Shown: positions 18,204 to 27,655, numbered from the stretch's first letter. The stretch is 64,000 bases of DNA from an uncultured Tropicimonas sp. (GCA_947497945.1 CANMIP010000001.1:186001-250000); one strand, 5' to 3'. Notes: generated by a model from the letters alone, not told the origin. Numbers and translations are program-made.

Positions 18204-18989
18204 ATGCAATCTCTCAAGATCGCCGCTACCGGCATGGCCGCCCAGCAGATGCGGGTCGATGTCATCTCGAACAACCTCGCAAACATGAGTACGACCGGGT
18301 ACAACGCCCGTCGCGCCGAATTCGCCGACCTGCACTATCAGCAGCTTACACGCCCGGGTTCGATCAACGCCTCTGACGGCACGATTGTCCCGACCGGGGT
18401 TCAGATCGGCCTCGGTGTTCGCCCCTCTTCCGTCACGGTCAACCACCAGCAAGGCTCGTTGTCCTCGACCGGAGGCGAGTTGGATGTTGCCATCGATGGT
18501 GAAGGCTATCTCGAAGTGACACTCCCGTCCGGAGCGTCCGCTTATACGCGCGACGGCGCGTTGAAGCTTTCCGCCGATGGGTTGATTGTGACTTCGGACG
18601 GCTATTCGGTCGTTCCGGACATAACGGTCCCTGACGATACACGAAGCATCTCGATCAATGCCGATGGCGAGATCTACGCCTATTTCGATGGAGAGGTGGA
18701 TGCCGAACTGCTTGGGCAATTCACCCTTGCAGATTTCTCCAACGATAAGGGCCTGGAAGCCATCGGCGGTAATCTTTTCCTCGAGACCGAAGCTTCCGGA
18801 CCTCCGCTTGTGTCCTCTCCCGGTGAGGATGGTCTGGGCACCCTTCGCCAAGGCTATCTTGAAGACAGCTCCGTCGACTCCGTTCGGGAAATCACCGACT
18901 TGATTCAGGCACAGAGAGGCTACGAGTTGAACGCCAAGGTCATCACCGCAGTCGACCAGATGCTCGGCGCAACGACGCAAATCCGATGA
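18204..18989 (+). CDS. flgG: Flagellar distal rod protein FlgG
   Basis: A 261-residue main component of the distal rod. The start is MQSLKIAATGMAAQQM, followed by NNLANMSTTGYNARRAEF, the long FlgG-specific insertion that stabilises the rod, and the C-terminal LEDSSVDSVREITDLIQAQR. Length equals that of the E. coli protein. It overlaps flgA by four bases. Confidence 0.96.
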   Translation: MQSLKIAATGMAAQQMRVDVISNNLANMSTTGYNARRAEFADLHYQQLTRPGSINASDGTIVPTGVQIGLGVRPSSVTVNHQQGSLSSTGGELDVAIDGEGYLEVTLPSGASAYTRDGALKLSADGLIVTSDGYSVVPDITVPDDTRSISINADGEIYAYFDGEVDAELLGQFTLADFSNDKGLEAIGGNLFLETEASGPPLVSSPGEDGLGTLRQGYLEDSSVDSVREITDLIQAQRGYELNAKVITAVDQMLGATTQIR

Positions 18990-19417
18990 CCCGCATTTTC
19001 CTCTCCCTCTTTCTGACGATCGTTCTCGCAGGCCAGTCCATGGCGCAGTCGCTCGTGGCAACGCATACGATACGATCCAGATCCGTGATCTCCGCCGGAG
19101 ACGTGCAGATCGTGGCTGACGCGCTCCCCGGTGCCCTTTCCGATCCTGAAGCGGCCATCGGCATGGAGGCGCGGGTCGTTCTCTATGCCGGTCGGGCAAT
19201 TCGCCCCGAAGATCTCATCCCCCCCGCCGCAATCGAACGCAACCAGATCGTCATGCTTGTCTTCAACCACGGCGGCCTGGCGATTTCCACCGAAGGCCGC
19301 TCCCTTGCGCGCGCCGCTGTTGGCGAACGGGTTCGTGTCATGAACCTCGAGTCCAGAAACACGGTTTCCGGCGTCGTGAGCTCCGACGGACGCGTGTTCG
19401 TCGGTTCCCTGCAATAG
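18986..19417 (+). CDS. flgA: P-ring assembly chaperone FlgA
   Basis: A 143-residue periplasmic chaperone for P-ring (FlgI) assembly. The signal peptide ends around SMAQS. An SAF-type domain follows, and the C-terminal motif is GERVRVMNLESRNTVSGVV. It is the short FlgA form without the extra N-terminal domain of E. coli FlgA (219 residues). It is translationally coupled to flgG. The P-ring gene flgI is not in this window. Confidence 0.9.
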   Translation: MTRIFLSLFLTIVLAGQSMAQSLVATHTIRSRSVISAGDVQIVADALPGALSDPEAAIGMEARVVLYAGRAIRPEDLIPPAAIERNQIVMLVFNHGGLAISTEGRSLARAAVGERVRVMNLESRNTVSGVVSSDGRVFVGSLQ

Positions 19418-19443
19418 AATTCTACAAGAATGGAGACTCAGCG

Positions 19444-20172
19444 ATGAGAAACGTCGCGATCCTTGCTGCCCTGACCCTGGCTCTCATGTCCTGCGACCGG
19501 GTAGCCGATGTCGGAAAACGTCCCGATTTCACCGAGACTGCAGGCACCTACGAACACAGGGCGATGTCGGTCGTACCCCTTCCTGAAACCCTTTCTCCAC
19601 ACCATCCAGGTGAGACAGCCTCGTTGTGGAGCCGGGACCGGCAATCGCTTCTGGGAGACCGCCGCGCAGGTCAGCAAGGCGATATCCTGACCGTTGTCAT
19701 CGAGATTGACGACGAGGCAAAGATATCCAATTCGACCGAACGCTCGCGCAGTTCCGGCGAGAACATGGAAGTGTCGGATCTGCTCGGCCTACCCGAACGC
19801 CTCACCAAACGGCTGCCGGATGGCGCGTCCTTCGAGCCCGCTGTCGATCTGAGTTCGTCGAGTTCTTCGGAGGGCGACGGGTCGGTCCAGCGCTCCGAAA
19901 AGCTGACCTTGCGCGTCGCAGCGACCGTTGTCGAGGTGCTTCAGAATGGCATCCTGAAGATCCAGGGGAGCCAGGAAGTCCGGGTCAATTTCGAACTGCG
20001 AGAGCTGCTGGTGACCGGCTATGTCCGCCCTGAGGACATCACGCGCCAGAACGAGATTACCTATGACAAGATCGCCTCGGCCCGGATTTCCTATGGTGGG
20101 CGCGGGCAGATCACGGATGTCCAGCAGCCGCGCTACGGCCAGCAAGTCGCCGATATCCTTCTGCCATTCTGA
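19444..20172 (+). CDS. flgH: Flagellar L-ring lipoprotein FlgH
   Basis: A 242-residue outer-membrane lipoprotein that forms the L ring. The lipobox is LMSC, with cysteine at about residue 17. Typical motifs are SLWSRDRQSLLGDRRA, GDILTVVIEI, LRVAATVVEVLQNG and GYVRPEDI. It lies 26 bp after flgA and is followed by fliL after 11 bp. Confidence 0.95.
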   Translation: MRNVAILAALTLALMSCDRVADVGKRPDFTETAGTYEHRAMSVVPLPETLSPHHPGETASLWSRDRQSLLGDRRAGQQGDILTVVIEIDDEAKISNSTERSRSSGENMEVSDLLGLPERLTKRLPDGASFEPAVDLSSSSSSEGDGSVQRSEKLTLRVAATVVEVLQNGILKIQGSQEVRVNFELRELLVTGYVRPEDITRQNEITYDKIASARISYGGRGQITDVQQPRYGQQVADILLPF

Positions 20173-20183
20173 GGAGAGACTCC

Positions 20184-20750
20184 ATGCGGTTCCTTCTTCC
20201 CCTCATTCTAGCTCTGATCGGCGCCGGTGCAGGCGTCGGTGCGGGCCTCTTTCTCAAGCCGACGGAGGAAAGCAGCGTTCACGCGGAGAAAACGCAGGGC
20301 GGGGAAGCTGGGCAACACGCGGAGGCAGAGGCATCCCATGGCTCTGCCTCCGACGCGCAATCGGACGATCACGCTGCAAGCGCTGACCACGGCGATGCGG
20401 AGACGCATGACCCGGCCAGCACGGACTCCGAATTCACCAAACTCAACAACCAGTTCGTGGTTCCGGTCCTTACCGATGGCAAGGTGAAGGCGATGGTCGT
20501 CCTGTCTCTCAGCCTGGAAACACCGATCGGCAAACGTGAGCTGATCTATGCGCGCGAACCCCGCATTCGAGACACGATCCTGCAAGTCCTGTTTGACCAT
20601 GCAAATGTCGGCGGGTTTGATGGCGAGTTCACCAGGGGGGACCAGATGGATGTGCTGAGGCAAGAGCTCAGACTTGCGACGAAGTCGCTCCTGGGCGCTG
20701 ATATTTTCGATGTCCTGATCACGGACATTGCCCGCCAGGACTATGGCTAA
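20184..20750 (+). CDS. fliL: Flagellar basal body-associated protein FliL
   Basis: A 188-residue single-pass inner-membrane protein that surrounds the stator and supports motor torque. A transmembrane segment (about 3-22) is followed by a low-complexity His/Ala/Glu/Asp-rich linker (about 30-85). The FliL domain follows, with KLNNQFVVPVL, SLSLETPIGKRELI and REPRIRDTILQVLFDHA. It is the last gene of the rod operon. motA and motB are not nearby. Confidence 0.9.
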   Translation: MRFLLPLILALIGAGAGVGAGLFLKPTEESSVHAEKTQGGEAGQHAEAEASHGSASDAQSDDHAASADHGDAETHDPASTDSEFTKLNNQFVVPVLTDGKVKAMVVLSLSLETPIGKRELIYAREPRIRDTILQVLFDHANVGGFDGEFTRGDQMDVLRQELRLATKSLLGADIFDVLITDIARQDYG

Positions 20751-20857
20751 GGACACCTTTCGTTTCGAACCACAGATCCGGGGAGATGTGGGGTCGCGAC
20801 AGATTGCCTTGCCTTGACGCGTCAAATGCCCTTCTGGGAGCTTTCACACACCGACAA

Positions 20858-20869
20858 TTGGCGCTAACA
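20858..20869. promoter_or_regulatory. Candidate LacI-family operator
   Basis: TTGGCGCTAACA, ending 7 bp before the LacI-family start codon, resembles the TGTTAGCGCTAACA-type operators of this family. The right half matches well; the left half is imperfect. Autoregulation is the likely role. Confidence 0.4.
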
Positions 20870-20876
20870 CACGAGC

Positions 20877-21947
20877 ATGAGCACAGATGAAACCCCTCCC
20901 TCCTCCGGGTCCGTGACAAGATCTCATCCGGAGACACGCCGCCCTCTCACGCTCCGAGACGTCTCGGAAGCTTCCGGCGTGAGCGAAATGACAGTCAGCC
21001 GGGTATTGCGGAATCGTGGCGATGTGAGCGCAGCGACGCGAGAACGCGTTCTGGCTGCAGCGAAACACTTGGGTTACGTCCCCAACAAGATCGCGGGTGC
21101 GCTCGCTTCCAGCCGGGTCAATCTCGTCGCGGTCGTTATCCCGTCCCTGTCGAACCTCGTCTTTCCAGAGGTGATAAACGGGATCTCCTCTGTGCTTGAA
21201 GATACCGAGCTTCAGCCCGTACTCGGCGTGACCCATTACCGGCCGGAGCAGGAAGAGAAGGTTCTCTACGAAATGCTGAGCTGGCGCCCCTCCGGGGTCA
21301 TTATTGCCGGCCTTGAGCGATCCGAAGCCTCGCGTGCAATGCTTCGAAATTCGGGCATTCCCGTTGTCGAGATCATGGATGTCGATGGCGAAGCCGTGGA
21401 TTCCGTGGTCGGGATTTCACACAAACGCGCCGGGCGCATGATGGCGCAGGCGATCATCGATTCCGGCTATCGCAGGATCGGCTTTCTCGGATCGAAAATG
21501 CCGCTCGACCACCGTGCGCGCAAACGGCTCGAAGGGTTCACGGATGCGTTGGATGCCGCCGGAATGTCCTTGGCCGATCAGGAGTTCTACGAGGGTGGAT
21601 CCGGGTTCGGCAAGGGCCGGGAGATGACGCAGGCAATTCTCGAACGCACGCCGGATCTGGACTTCCTGTACTATTCCAATGACCTGAATGGCGCAGGCGG
21701 CATGCTGTATTGTCTCGAAAAGGGAATCGATATTCCCGGCGAGCTTGGAATGGCGGGCTTCAATCGGATCGACCTTCTGGACGGGTTGCCGATGCAATTG
21801 GCCACGATGGATTCCTGCAGACGCGAAATCGGCGAAGCCGCCGCGAGAATCATCGCGGAACGAGCCGGCGCGGATAACGCCACCGGTGGCGAGCAAGTCG
21901 TCTTGATGCCGACGTTGACTTTGGGGGACACCCTCCAACGGAACTGA
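20877..21947 (+). CDS. LacI-family regulator (gluconate repressor GntR-like)
   Basis: A 356-residue LacI-type repressor. Residues about 24-70 form the DNA-binding domain (LRDVSEASGVSEMTVSRVLRN) with a hinge helix at KIAGALASS. A periplasmic-binding-protein-like sensor domain follows. The pattern IPSLSNLVFPEVINGI and QIMD-like VVEIMDVDGEAVD is closest to the gluconate/idonate repressors of this family. No sugar operon is adjacent, so its targets lie elsewhere. The IdnD-like cluster at 48 kb is one possible link, but that cluster has its own GntR-family regulator. Confidence 0.87.
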   Translation: MSTDETPPSSGSVTRSHPETRRPLTLRDVSEASGVSEMTVSRVLRNRGDVSAATRERVLAAAKHLGYVPNKIAGALASSRVNLVAVVIPSLSNLVFPEVINGISSVLEDTELQPVLGVTHYRPEQEEKVLYEMLSWRPSGVIIAGLERSEASRAMLRNSGIPVVEIMDVDGEAVDSVVGISHKRAGRMMAQAIIDSGYRRIGFLGSKMPLDHRARKRLEGFTDALDAAGMSLADQEFYEGGSGFGKGREMTQAILERTPDLDFLYYSNDLNGAGGMLYCLEKGIDIPGELGMAGFNRIDLLDGLPMQLATMDSCRREIGEAAARIIAERAGADNATGGEQVVLMPTLTLGDTLQRN

Positions 21948-21976
21948 GGGCTTGTCATGGACATGCCGCCTGTGTT

Positions 21977-21989
21977 GGCGTTAAACGCC
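21977..21989. promoter_or_regulatory. 13-bp palindrome upstream of GT2 gene
   Basis: GGCGTTAAACGCC is a perfect palindrome around a central A. It lies 30 bp after the LacI-type gene and 47 bp before the GT2 start codon. It could be a binding site for the LacI protein or another dimeric regulator. Confidence 0.4.
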
Positions 21990-22035
21990 CGCAGGAGACT
22001 GGCCGTGTGGTCCGTTGCAGCAGAGCGAGGCCGAA

Positions 22036-22785
22036 ATGATCGAAGTGTCGGTGGTGATCCCGATGAAGAACGAAGAGGCGAATCTCCCGCCTCTGGTGAC
22101 CGGGATCGCGGAGGCCTGCGAAGGTGTGGCATTCGAGATCATCGTGGTCGATGACGGCTCCGACGACGGCACTGCCTCCGAGGCGCTTCGAATGGCACAG
22201 GAACTCGGCACCGTCAGGCTTTTGTCGCATCCGCAATCAGGCGGACAGAGCGCAGCTGTTCACAGCGGTGTCCTGGCGGCAAACGGGCGCGTCATCTGTA
22301 CGCTTGATGGCGACGGGCAAAACCCACCTTCGGAACTTCCAAAGCTTTTCAAACCCTTGCTGGCAGACGAAACCGGAAAGCTCGGCCTCGTGGCCGGCCA
22401 GCGCGTGGCGCGGCAGGACACGTTCTCGAAACGCTGGGCCTCGAAATTCGCGAACCGGCTGCGTGGCTGGATTCTCAAGGACGGCACGCGTGATACGGGA
22501 TGCGGCCTGAAGGGGTTCCGGCGAGATGTCTTTCTCACATTGCCCTATTTCGATCATATGCACCGCTATCTCCCGGCCCTGTTTCGGCGCGACGGCTGGG
22601 ACATCCTTCTGGTGGACGTGACGCATCGCGAACGCCAGGCCGGCCAGTCGAACTACACCAACTTCAAGCGGGCGATCGTCGGCATCCCCGACCTTCTCGC
22701 AGTGTCCTGGCTCATTCGCCGTCGCAAGAAAGCGCGGCCCGAAGAACGCTTTGCCGACAACCAGAGGCTTGAATCGGATGAGTGA
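22036..22785 (+). CDS. GT2 polyprenyl-phosphate sugar synthase
   Basis: A 249-residue family 2 glycosyltransferase of the dolichyl-phosphate-mannose synthase/ArnC/RgtE type. It would make a polyprenyl-phosphate-linked sugar on the cytoplasmic face. The start MIEVSVVIPMKNEEANLP is typical, followed by the nucleotide-sugar aspartates VVDDGSDDGT and CTLDGDGQNPP, and the acceptor motif RDTGCGLKGFRR. No transmembrane pair is evident at the C terminus. Its stop overlaps the LAB_N gene. The GT39 two genes on would be the natural user of its product. Confidence 0.87.
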   Translation: MIEVSVVIPMKNEEANLPPLVTGIAEACEGVAFEIIVVDDGSDDGTASEALRMAQELGTVRLLSHPQSGGQSAAVHSGVLAANGRVICTLDGDGQNPPSELPKLFKPLLADETGKLGLVAGQRVARQDTFSKRWASKFANRLRGWILKDGTRDTGCGLKGFRRDVFLTLPYFDHMHRYLPALFRRDGWDILLVDVTHRERQAGQSNYTNFKRAIVGIPDLLAVSWLIRRRKKARPEERFADNQRLESDE

Positions 22786-23089
22786 GCAGGTCTTCCGTTT
22801 CCTGGCAGTCGAATCCTGGGCCGAGTTCTGGTGGGTCATAATCGGTCTCGGCGGTCAGTTGCTCTTCACGGCGCGCTTCCTCGTGCAGTGGATCGCATCT
22901 GAACGGGCCGGGCGGTCCGTGGTGCCGATGGTCTTCTGGTATCTGTCTATCGGCGGCGGGTTGGTGCTTTTTGCCTACGCGGTCTATCGTAAGGATCCGG
23001 TTTTCATCCTTGGGCAATCGATGGGGATCTTCATCTATGCCCGCAATCTCTGGCTGATCCATGCCGAACGTAGACGCGACGCCACCTGA
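22778..23089 (+). CDS. LAB_N domain membrane protein
   Basis: A 103-residue protein with three transmembrane segments, matching the lipid A biosynthesis N-terminal (LAB_N) domain that is fused to LpxB in some bacteria and stands alone in others. Typical blocks are LGGQLLFTARFLVQW, SVVPMVFWYLSIGGG and GIFIYARNLWLI. It overlaps the GT2 stop by 8 bp and the GT39 start by 29 bp, so the three are tightly coupled. Its molecular role is not settled; the context suggests helping a lipid-linked sugar reach or modify lipid A. Confidence 0.88.
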   Translation: MSEQVFRFLAVESWAEFWWVIIGLGGQLLFTARFLVQWIASERAGRSVVPMVFWYLSIGGGLVLFAYAVYRKDPVFILGQSMGIFIYARNLWLIHAERRRDAT

Positions 23090-24530
23090 CAGCCGGGGCT
23101 GGCTCTATCCGGCAGCACTGATCGCCTGTGTGATCACGGCTGTCCGAGTGGTCCTGCTCGCGGCGAACAAGACCGACCTCTTCGTCGATGAGGCGCAATA
23201 CTGGCTCTGGGGCCAGGAACTCGCCTTCGGCTATTACTCGAAGCCTCCCTTGATCGGCTGGACTATCCGGGCCTTCACCGAACTGGGCGGATCGGACGCG
23301 GAGTTCTGGGTCCGGCTGCCGGCACCGCTCCTGCATGGCGCAACCGCCTTGCTTCTTGGCGCGATTGCGGCACCGCGCGCAGGACGAAGCGCTGCCATCT
23401 GGATCACGGTGACATACCTGACACTGCCGATGGTCAGCTTTGGCAGCCTGATCATCTCGACCGACACGATCATGGTGCCATTTCTTGCACTGGCCCTCCT
23501 TGCATGGTGGCGCGGCCTGGACATCGGCGGCTCCCACGCCTGGTCCATTCTTGCCGGTCTGGCACTCGGGCTCGCCTTCCTCGCGAAATACGCGGCAATC
23601 TACTATGTGTTGGGGGCGGGCCTTGCGGCCATTTTCCTATGGCAAGCGCGACCCGGATGGGGCCCGGCCCTGTCTGCCGCGGCGGCTTTCCTCCTGGCCA
23701 TCTCGCCCAATATCCTCTGGAACCTGGCGAACGGGCTGAGCACGGTCGAACACACACTGGACAATGCCGACTGGGTTCGGGCGCCCGGAGAACGGGCACA
23801 GCTGAACCTGACCGGGCTCGCGGAATTCCTGGGAGCACAGTTCTTTATCTTCGGTCCGGTTCTGTTTGCTGCCCTGCTCTGGCTCGGGTTTCGCTATGGC
23901 AAGCAACCGGCGGAGCGTCGCTTTCTGCTCTTCCTGTCCTTGCCGATCCTCGCCACCGTCTCGCTGCAGGCTCTTCTCAGCGAGGCCTATGCCAATTGGG
24001 CGGCGGCGGCCTATCTCGCCGCCACGCTGCTCGTAGTGCCGTGGCTGCTGCAGGGAAGGGCGTCCTGGCTGCGTGGCAATCTGGTACTGAATGGCAGCGT
24101 GGCGCTTCTTCTGCCGCTGCTCACGGTCTTCGGGACCGGCTTGCGCCTAGGACCGGAGGGCGATCTGCTGTTGGCGCGCTATCTCGGGCGCTCCGAGATG
24201 AGCCAGACGATTCTTGATATCGCGGCGCGCGAAGGGGTCGATGTTGTCGTGGCGGATGACCGGGATGTTGTGGCCGACCTGTTCTACTTCAACCGGGGAG
24301 GACCGATCGCGGTCTATGCCCGTCCCGAGACCGGACGCCCTTCGAACCACTACGTGCTGAAACACAGCCTCCCGGAGGAGGTCACCGGCCCGATCCTCTA
24401 CGTCCGCAAACGCAACCGACAACCCGGCAATTGCGCGGTTCCGCTCCTCGAGCATATCGCGCCGGAAGATGGCGCCTATGCCCGGCGGTCGCAGAAAGCC
24501 TTTCTCATCGATTCCGGTTGTCTGCACTAG
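23061..24530 (+). CDS. GT39/ArnT-like membrane glycosyltransferase
   Basis: A 489-residue polytopic protein with about ten to twelve transmembrane helices. The catalytic loop has FVDEAQYWLWGQ with the acidic pair, then YYSKPPLIGW, typical of ArnT/RgtA-like enzymes. It would transfer the polyprenyl-phosphate sugar made by the upstream GT2 to lipid A, core LPS or another envelope lipid on the periplasmic face. Overlap with the LAB_N gene is 29 bp. The downstream UDP-glucose dehydrogenase suggests a uronic acid or a derivative as the sugar (inference). Confidence 0.87.
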   Translation: MPNVDATPPDSRGWLYPAALIACVITAVRVVLLAANKTDLFVDEAQYWLWGQELAFGYYSKPPLIGWTIRAFTELGGSDAEFWVRLPAPLLHGATALLLGAIAAPRAGRSAAIWITVTYLTLPMVSFGSLIISTDTIMVPFLALALLAWWRGLDIGGSHAWSILAGLALGLAFLAKYAAIYYVLGAGLAAIFLWQARPGWGPALSAAAAFLLAISPNILWNLANGLSTVEHTLDNADWVRAPGERAQLNLTGLAEFLGAQFFIFGPVLFAALLWLGFRYGKQPAERRFLLFLSLPILATVSLQALLSEAYANWAAAAYLAATLLVVPWLLQGRASWLRGNLVLNGSVALLLPLLTVFGTGLRLGPEGDLLLARYLGRSEMSQTILDIAAREGVDVVVADDRDVVADLFYFNRGGPIAVYARPETGRPSNHYVLKHSLPEEVTGPILYVRKRNRQPGNCAVPLLEHIAPEDGAYARRSQKAFLIDSGCLH

Positions 24531-24626
24531 CCGCCGAATGGCTACGGCCTTGCCGGCAATTCTGATAGCCAAGGTCGGACGGACCCAGCCAAAGAGTGGC
24601 AACACAGATTGACAGCAGGCGCCAGA

Positions 24627-24644
24627 TGCCCCATTCGCGGGGCA
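24627..24644 (+). other. Hairpin in ugd leader
   Basis: TGCCCC and GGGGCA form a 6-bp stem with a 6-nt loop, ending 30 bp before the ugd start codon. There is no U run. It may be a weak terminator of the glycosyltransferase operon or a leader hairpin of ugd. Confidence 0.3.
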
Positions 24645-24674
24645 CGCTTATCAGGCAGTTTCGGAGACTGAAGA

Positions 24675-25979
24675 ATGAAGATCGCAATGATTGGCACGGG
24701 CTATGTGGGCCTCGTTTCGGGCGTATGCTTCTCGGATTTCGGCCATGAGGTCGTTTGCGTCGACAAGAATCCGACCAAGATCGAGATGCTCGAACGCGGC
24801 GAAGTGCCGATCTACGAACCCGGTCTCGACGCGCTAATGGAACGCAATGTCGCCGCAGGGCGCCTGTCCTTCACCGGTGATCTGGCGAAAGCGGTCGATG
24901 GCGCGGATGCCGTCTTCATCGCGGTCGGCACGCCAACCCGACGCGGCGACGGCCATGCGGACCTGACCTATGTCTATGCCGCAGCCGAAGAGGTCGCGCA
25001 TTCCCTGAAGGATTACACGGTGGTGGTGACCAAATCGACCGTGCCGGTCGGGACCAACCGGGAGGTGGCGCGGATCGTCTCCGAGGCGCGGCCGGATCTC
25101 GAGTTCGACGTGGCTTCCAACCCCGAATTCCTGCGCGAAGGTGCGGCGATCGACGATTTCATGCGCCCGGACCGGGTCGTTGTCGGCGTCACGTCGGAAC
25201 GCGCCAGGGAGTTGATGGGCGAGGTCTATCGGCCGCTCTTCCTGCGCGATTTCCCGATTGTCTATACCGACCTGGAATCGGCGGAGATGATCAAATACGC
25301 CGCCAACGCCTTCCTCGCGACCAAGATCACCTTCATCAACGAGATCGCAGCGCTCTGCGAGCGCGTCGGCGCCGATGTCAAATCCGTCTCCAAGGGGATG
25401 GGGCTCGACAACCGCATCGGCAACAAGTTCCTGCATGCAGGACCCGGCTATGGCGGTTCGTGTTTCCCGAAGGACACCAGTGCGCTTGCCCGTATCGGGC
25501 AGGATTACTCGGTGCCGCAGGAGCTGACAGAGACGGTTATTCGCGTGAATGAGTCGATCAAGCGCCGCATGATCGACAAGGTCAAGGAGATGTGCGGCGA
25601 CAGCTTCAACGGCAAGACGATTGCCGTGCTTGGCGTTACCTTCAAGCCCAACACCGACGACATGCGGGATTCGCCCTCCCTGACCATCGTTCCGGCCATG
25701 GTCGGCGCCGGCGCGAAGGTGCGGGTTGTCGATCCGCAAGGCCGGCGGGAAGGCGAAGGTCTGCTGCCGGGCGTGGAATGGCTTGAAGACGCTTACGAGG
25801 CGGCCGAAGGCGCCGATGCGCTCGTCATCCTGACCGAATGGAACGAGTTCCGCGCGCTGGATCTGGGGCGGATCGCCACGTCCATGACCGCGCCGCGCAT
25901 GGCCGACCTGCGCAATATCTACACGGCGCAAGACGCCGAAGCGGCCGGCTTCGAGGCATATGTAGCGGTCGGGCGCTGA
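24675..25979 (+). CDS. ugd: UDP-glucose 6-dehydrogenase
   Basis: A 434-residue enzyme that oxidises UDP-glucose to UDP-glucuronate with two NAD. The N-terminal Rossmann motif is GTGYVGLVSG; the catalytic cysteine is C263 in GGSCFPKDT; the C-terminal domain has GVTFKPNTDDMRDSPS. Length fits the TuaD/RkpK class. The product feeds exopolysaccharide or lipid decoration. It follows the GT2-LAB_N-GT39 genes by 144 bp and ends at a strong terminator. A separate promoter is likely. Confidence 0.96.
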   Translation: MKIAMIGTGYVGLVSGVCFSDFGHEVVCVDKNPTKIEMLERGEVPIYEPGLDALMERNVAAGRLSFTGDLAKAVDGADAVFIAVGTPTRRGDGHADLTYVYAAAEEVAHSLKDYTVVVTKSTVPVGTNREVARIVSEARPDLEFDVASNPEFLREGAAIDDFMRPDRVVVGVTSERARELMGEVYRPLFLRDFPIVYTDLESAEMIKYAANAFLATKITFINEIAALCERVGADVKSVSKGMGLDNRIGNKFLHAGPGYGGSCFPKDTSALARIGQDYSVPQELTETVIRVNESIKRRMIDKVKEMCGDSFNGKTIAVLGVTFKPNTDDMRDSPSLTIVPAMVGAGAKVRVVDPQGRREGEGLLPGVEWLEDAYEAAEGADALVILTEWNEFRALDLGRIATSMTAPRMADLRNIYTAQDAEAAGFEAYVAVGR

Positions 25980-25998
25980 CGCCATATCGAACAGGAAC

Positions 25999-26035
25999 AG
26001 CCCGCCTCGCAGCGATGCCAGGCGGGCTTTTTTTT
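25999..26035 (+). terminator. Intrinsic terminator of ugd
   Basis: AGCCCGCCT and AGGCGGGCT form a 9-bp GC-rich stem with a 12-nt loop, followed by a run of eight T. This is a textbook terminator. It separates ugd from the convergent glpK. Confidence 0.93.
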
Positions 26036-26061
26036 CGAGACGGTTCAGGAGATCCCGGCGA

Positions 26062-27549
26062 TCAGGCGGACATGGTCGCCGCAACCGCGCGTTTCCAGGC
26101 GGCGTATTTCTCGTCCCGATGGCTGTCCGCGAGAGCCGGCTCGAAGCGCCGTTCGCGTGACCAGGTCTCGGCGAAGCTCGCGCGATCCGGATAGAGCCCG
26201 GCCTCCATGCCCGCCAGCCAGGCCGCTCCAAGCGCCGTCGTCTCCAGGATCTCCGGTCGATCGACCGGGGCGCCGATAATATCGGAGAGAAACTGCATCG
26301 CCCAGTCATTCGCCGTCATGCCGCCATCGACCCTCAGCACCGAGTTCGGATCGCGCTCCGGCCAATCCGCTTCCATTGCCTCCAGCAAGTCGCGGGTCTG
26401 GAACCCAACGCTCTCCAATGCCGCCTTGGCGAATTCGGCCGGGCCGGAATTTCGCGTCAGTCCGAAAATGGCCCCGCGGCATTCGGCGTTCCAGTAGGGA
26501 GCACCGAGCCCGGTGAAGGCCGGCACCAGGATGACATTCTGTTCCGGATCGGCCGACTGGGCCAGCGGAAGGCTCTCGGGCGCCGATTCGATGATCTTCA
26601 GCCCGTCGCGCAGCCATTGCACCACGGCTCCGGCAATATAGACCGACCCTTCCAGCGCATAGGTCGGTTTGCCGTTGAACTGGTAGGCAATCGTCGTCAA
26701 CAACCGGTTCTTCGATCGCACCGGCGTGTCGCCCGTGTTCAGCAGCGCGAAACAGCCCGTTCCATAGGTCGATTTGAACATGCCCGGCTCGAAACAGGCC
26801 TGGCCGATGGTGGCGGCCTGCTGGTCGCCAGCCACGCCCAGGATCGGGATCGCCTCCCCGAAGAGCGCGGGGTCGGTCTCTCCGAAATCGGCGGCACAGT
26901 CGCGCACATCGGGCAGCATGGTGACGGGGACGCCCAGCAATTCGCAGATCGAAAGACTCCAGCCGCCCTTGTGAATGTCGTATAGCAGGGTGCGGGCGGC
27001 ATTGGTGGCGTCGGTCGCATGAACCTTGCCGCCGGTCAGCTTCCAGATCAGGAAGCAATCCACGGTCCCAAAGAGCAGATTGCCTGCCTCGGCGCGCTCC
27101 CGCGCGCCCTCGACAGTGTCGAGAAGCCATTTCAGCTTGGTGCCGGAAAAATAGGGATCCAGCAGCAGGCCGGTCTTCTCGCTCACCAAGGGTTCATGCC
27201 CTGCCTCCCGCAACTCCTCGCAGATTGCGGCCGTCCGGCGGTCCTGCCAGACGATGGCGCGGTGGATCGGCTCCCCTGTCTCCTTGTCCCAGACAAGGAC
27301 GGTCTCGCGCTGGTTGGTGATGCCGATGGCGACGATATCCGAAGGCTGGATCGCCGCCTTTTCGATCACGCCGCGGCAGGTCCGGACCACGCTGCCCCAG
27401 ATATCCTCCGGCTCGTGTTCGACCCACCCCGATGCCGGAAAATGCTGCGTAAATTCCTCCTGCGCCGTGTCACGGATGCGCATCTGGCGATCGAAGAGGA
27501 TCGCGCGGCTGGAAGTGGTTCCCTGGTCGATTGCAAGGATATGGGTCAT
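26062..27549 (-). CDS. glpK: Glycerol kinase
   Basis: A 495-residue FGGY-family kinase that phosphorylates glycerol to sn-glycerol 3-phosphate in the cytoplasm. The N-terminal ATPase motif is [13 protein letters not shown]. The family signatures [19 protein letters not shown] and [14 protein letters not shown] are present. Length matches E. coli GlpK. It lies downstream of glpD on the same strand with a 106-bp gap, so the pair probably forms one operon under the divergent glpR. A glycerol facilitator or glycerol-phosphate transporter gene is not in the window. Confidence 0.97.
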   Translation of the reverse strand: MTHILAIDQGTTSSRAILFDRQMRIRDTAQEEFTQHFPASGWVEHEPEDIWGSVVRTCRGVIEKAAIQPSDIVAIGITNQRETVLVWDKETGEPIHRAIVWQDRRTAAICEELREAGHEPLVSEKTGLLLDPYFSGTKLKWLLDTVEGARERAEAGNLLFGTVDCFLIWKLTGGKVHATDATNAARTLLYDIHKGGWSLSICELLGVPVTMLPDVRDCAADFGETDPALFGEAIPILGVAGDQQAATIGQACFEPGMFKSTYGTGCFALLNTGDTPVRSKNRLLTTIAYQFNGKPTYALEGSVYIAGAVVQWLRDGLKIIESAPESLPLAQSADPEQNVILVPAFTGLGAPYWNAECRGAIFGLTRNSGPAEFAKAALESVGFQTRDLLEAMEADWPERDPNSVLRVDGGMTANDWAMQFLSDIIGAPVDRPEILETTALGAAWLAGMEAGLYPDRASFAETWSRERRFEPALADSHRDEKYAAWKRAVAATMSA

Positions 27550-27655
27550 GGCTCCGCCCTGTTCTCGGGGTTGTCCGCCGGCGCGGCCTCCTCAAGGGCG
27601 TCAGCGGAATATACGTTGCAAGCTGGCACGTCGCGACGGCAACGAAAACGCGTCT

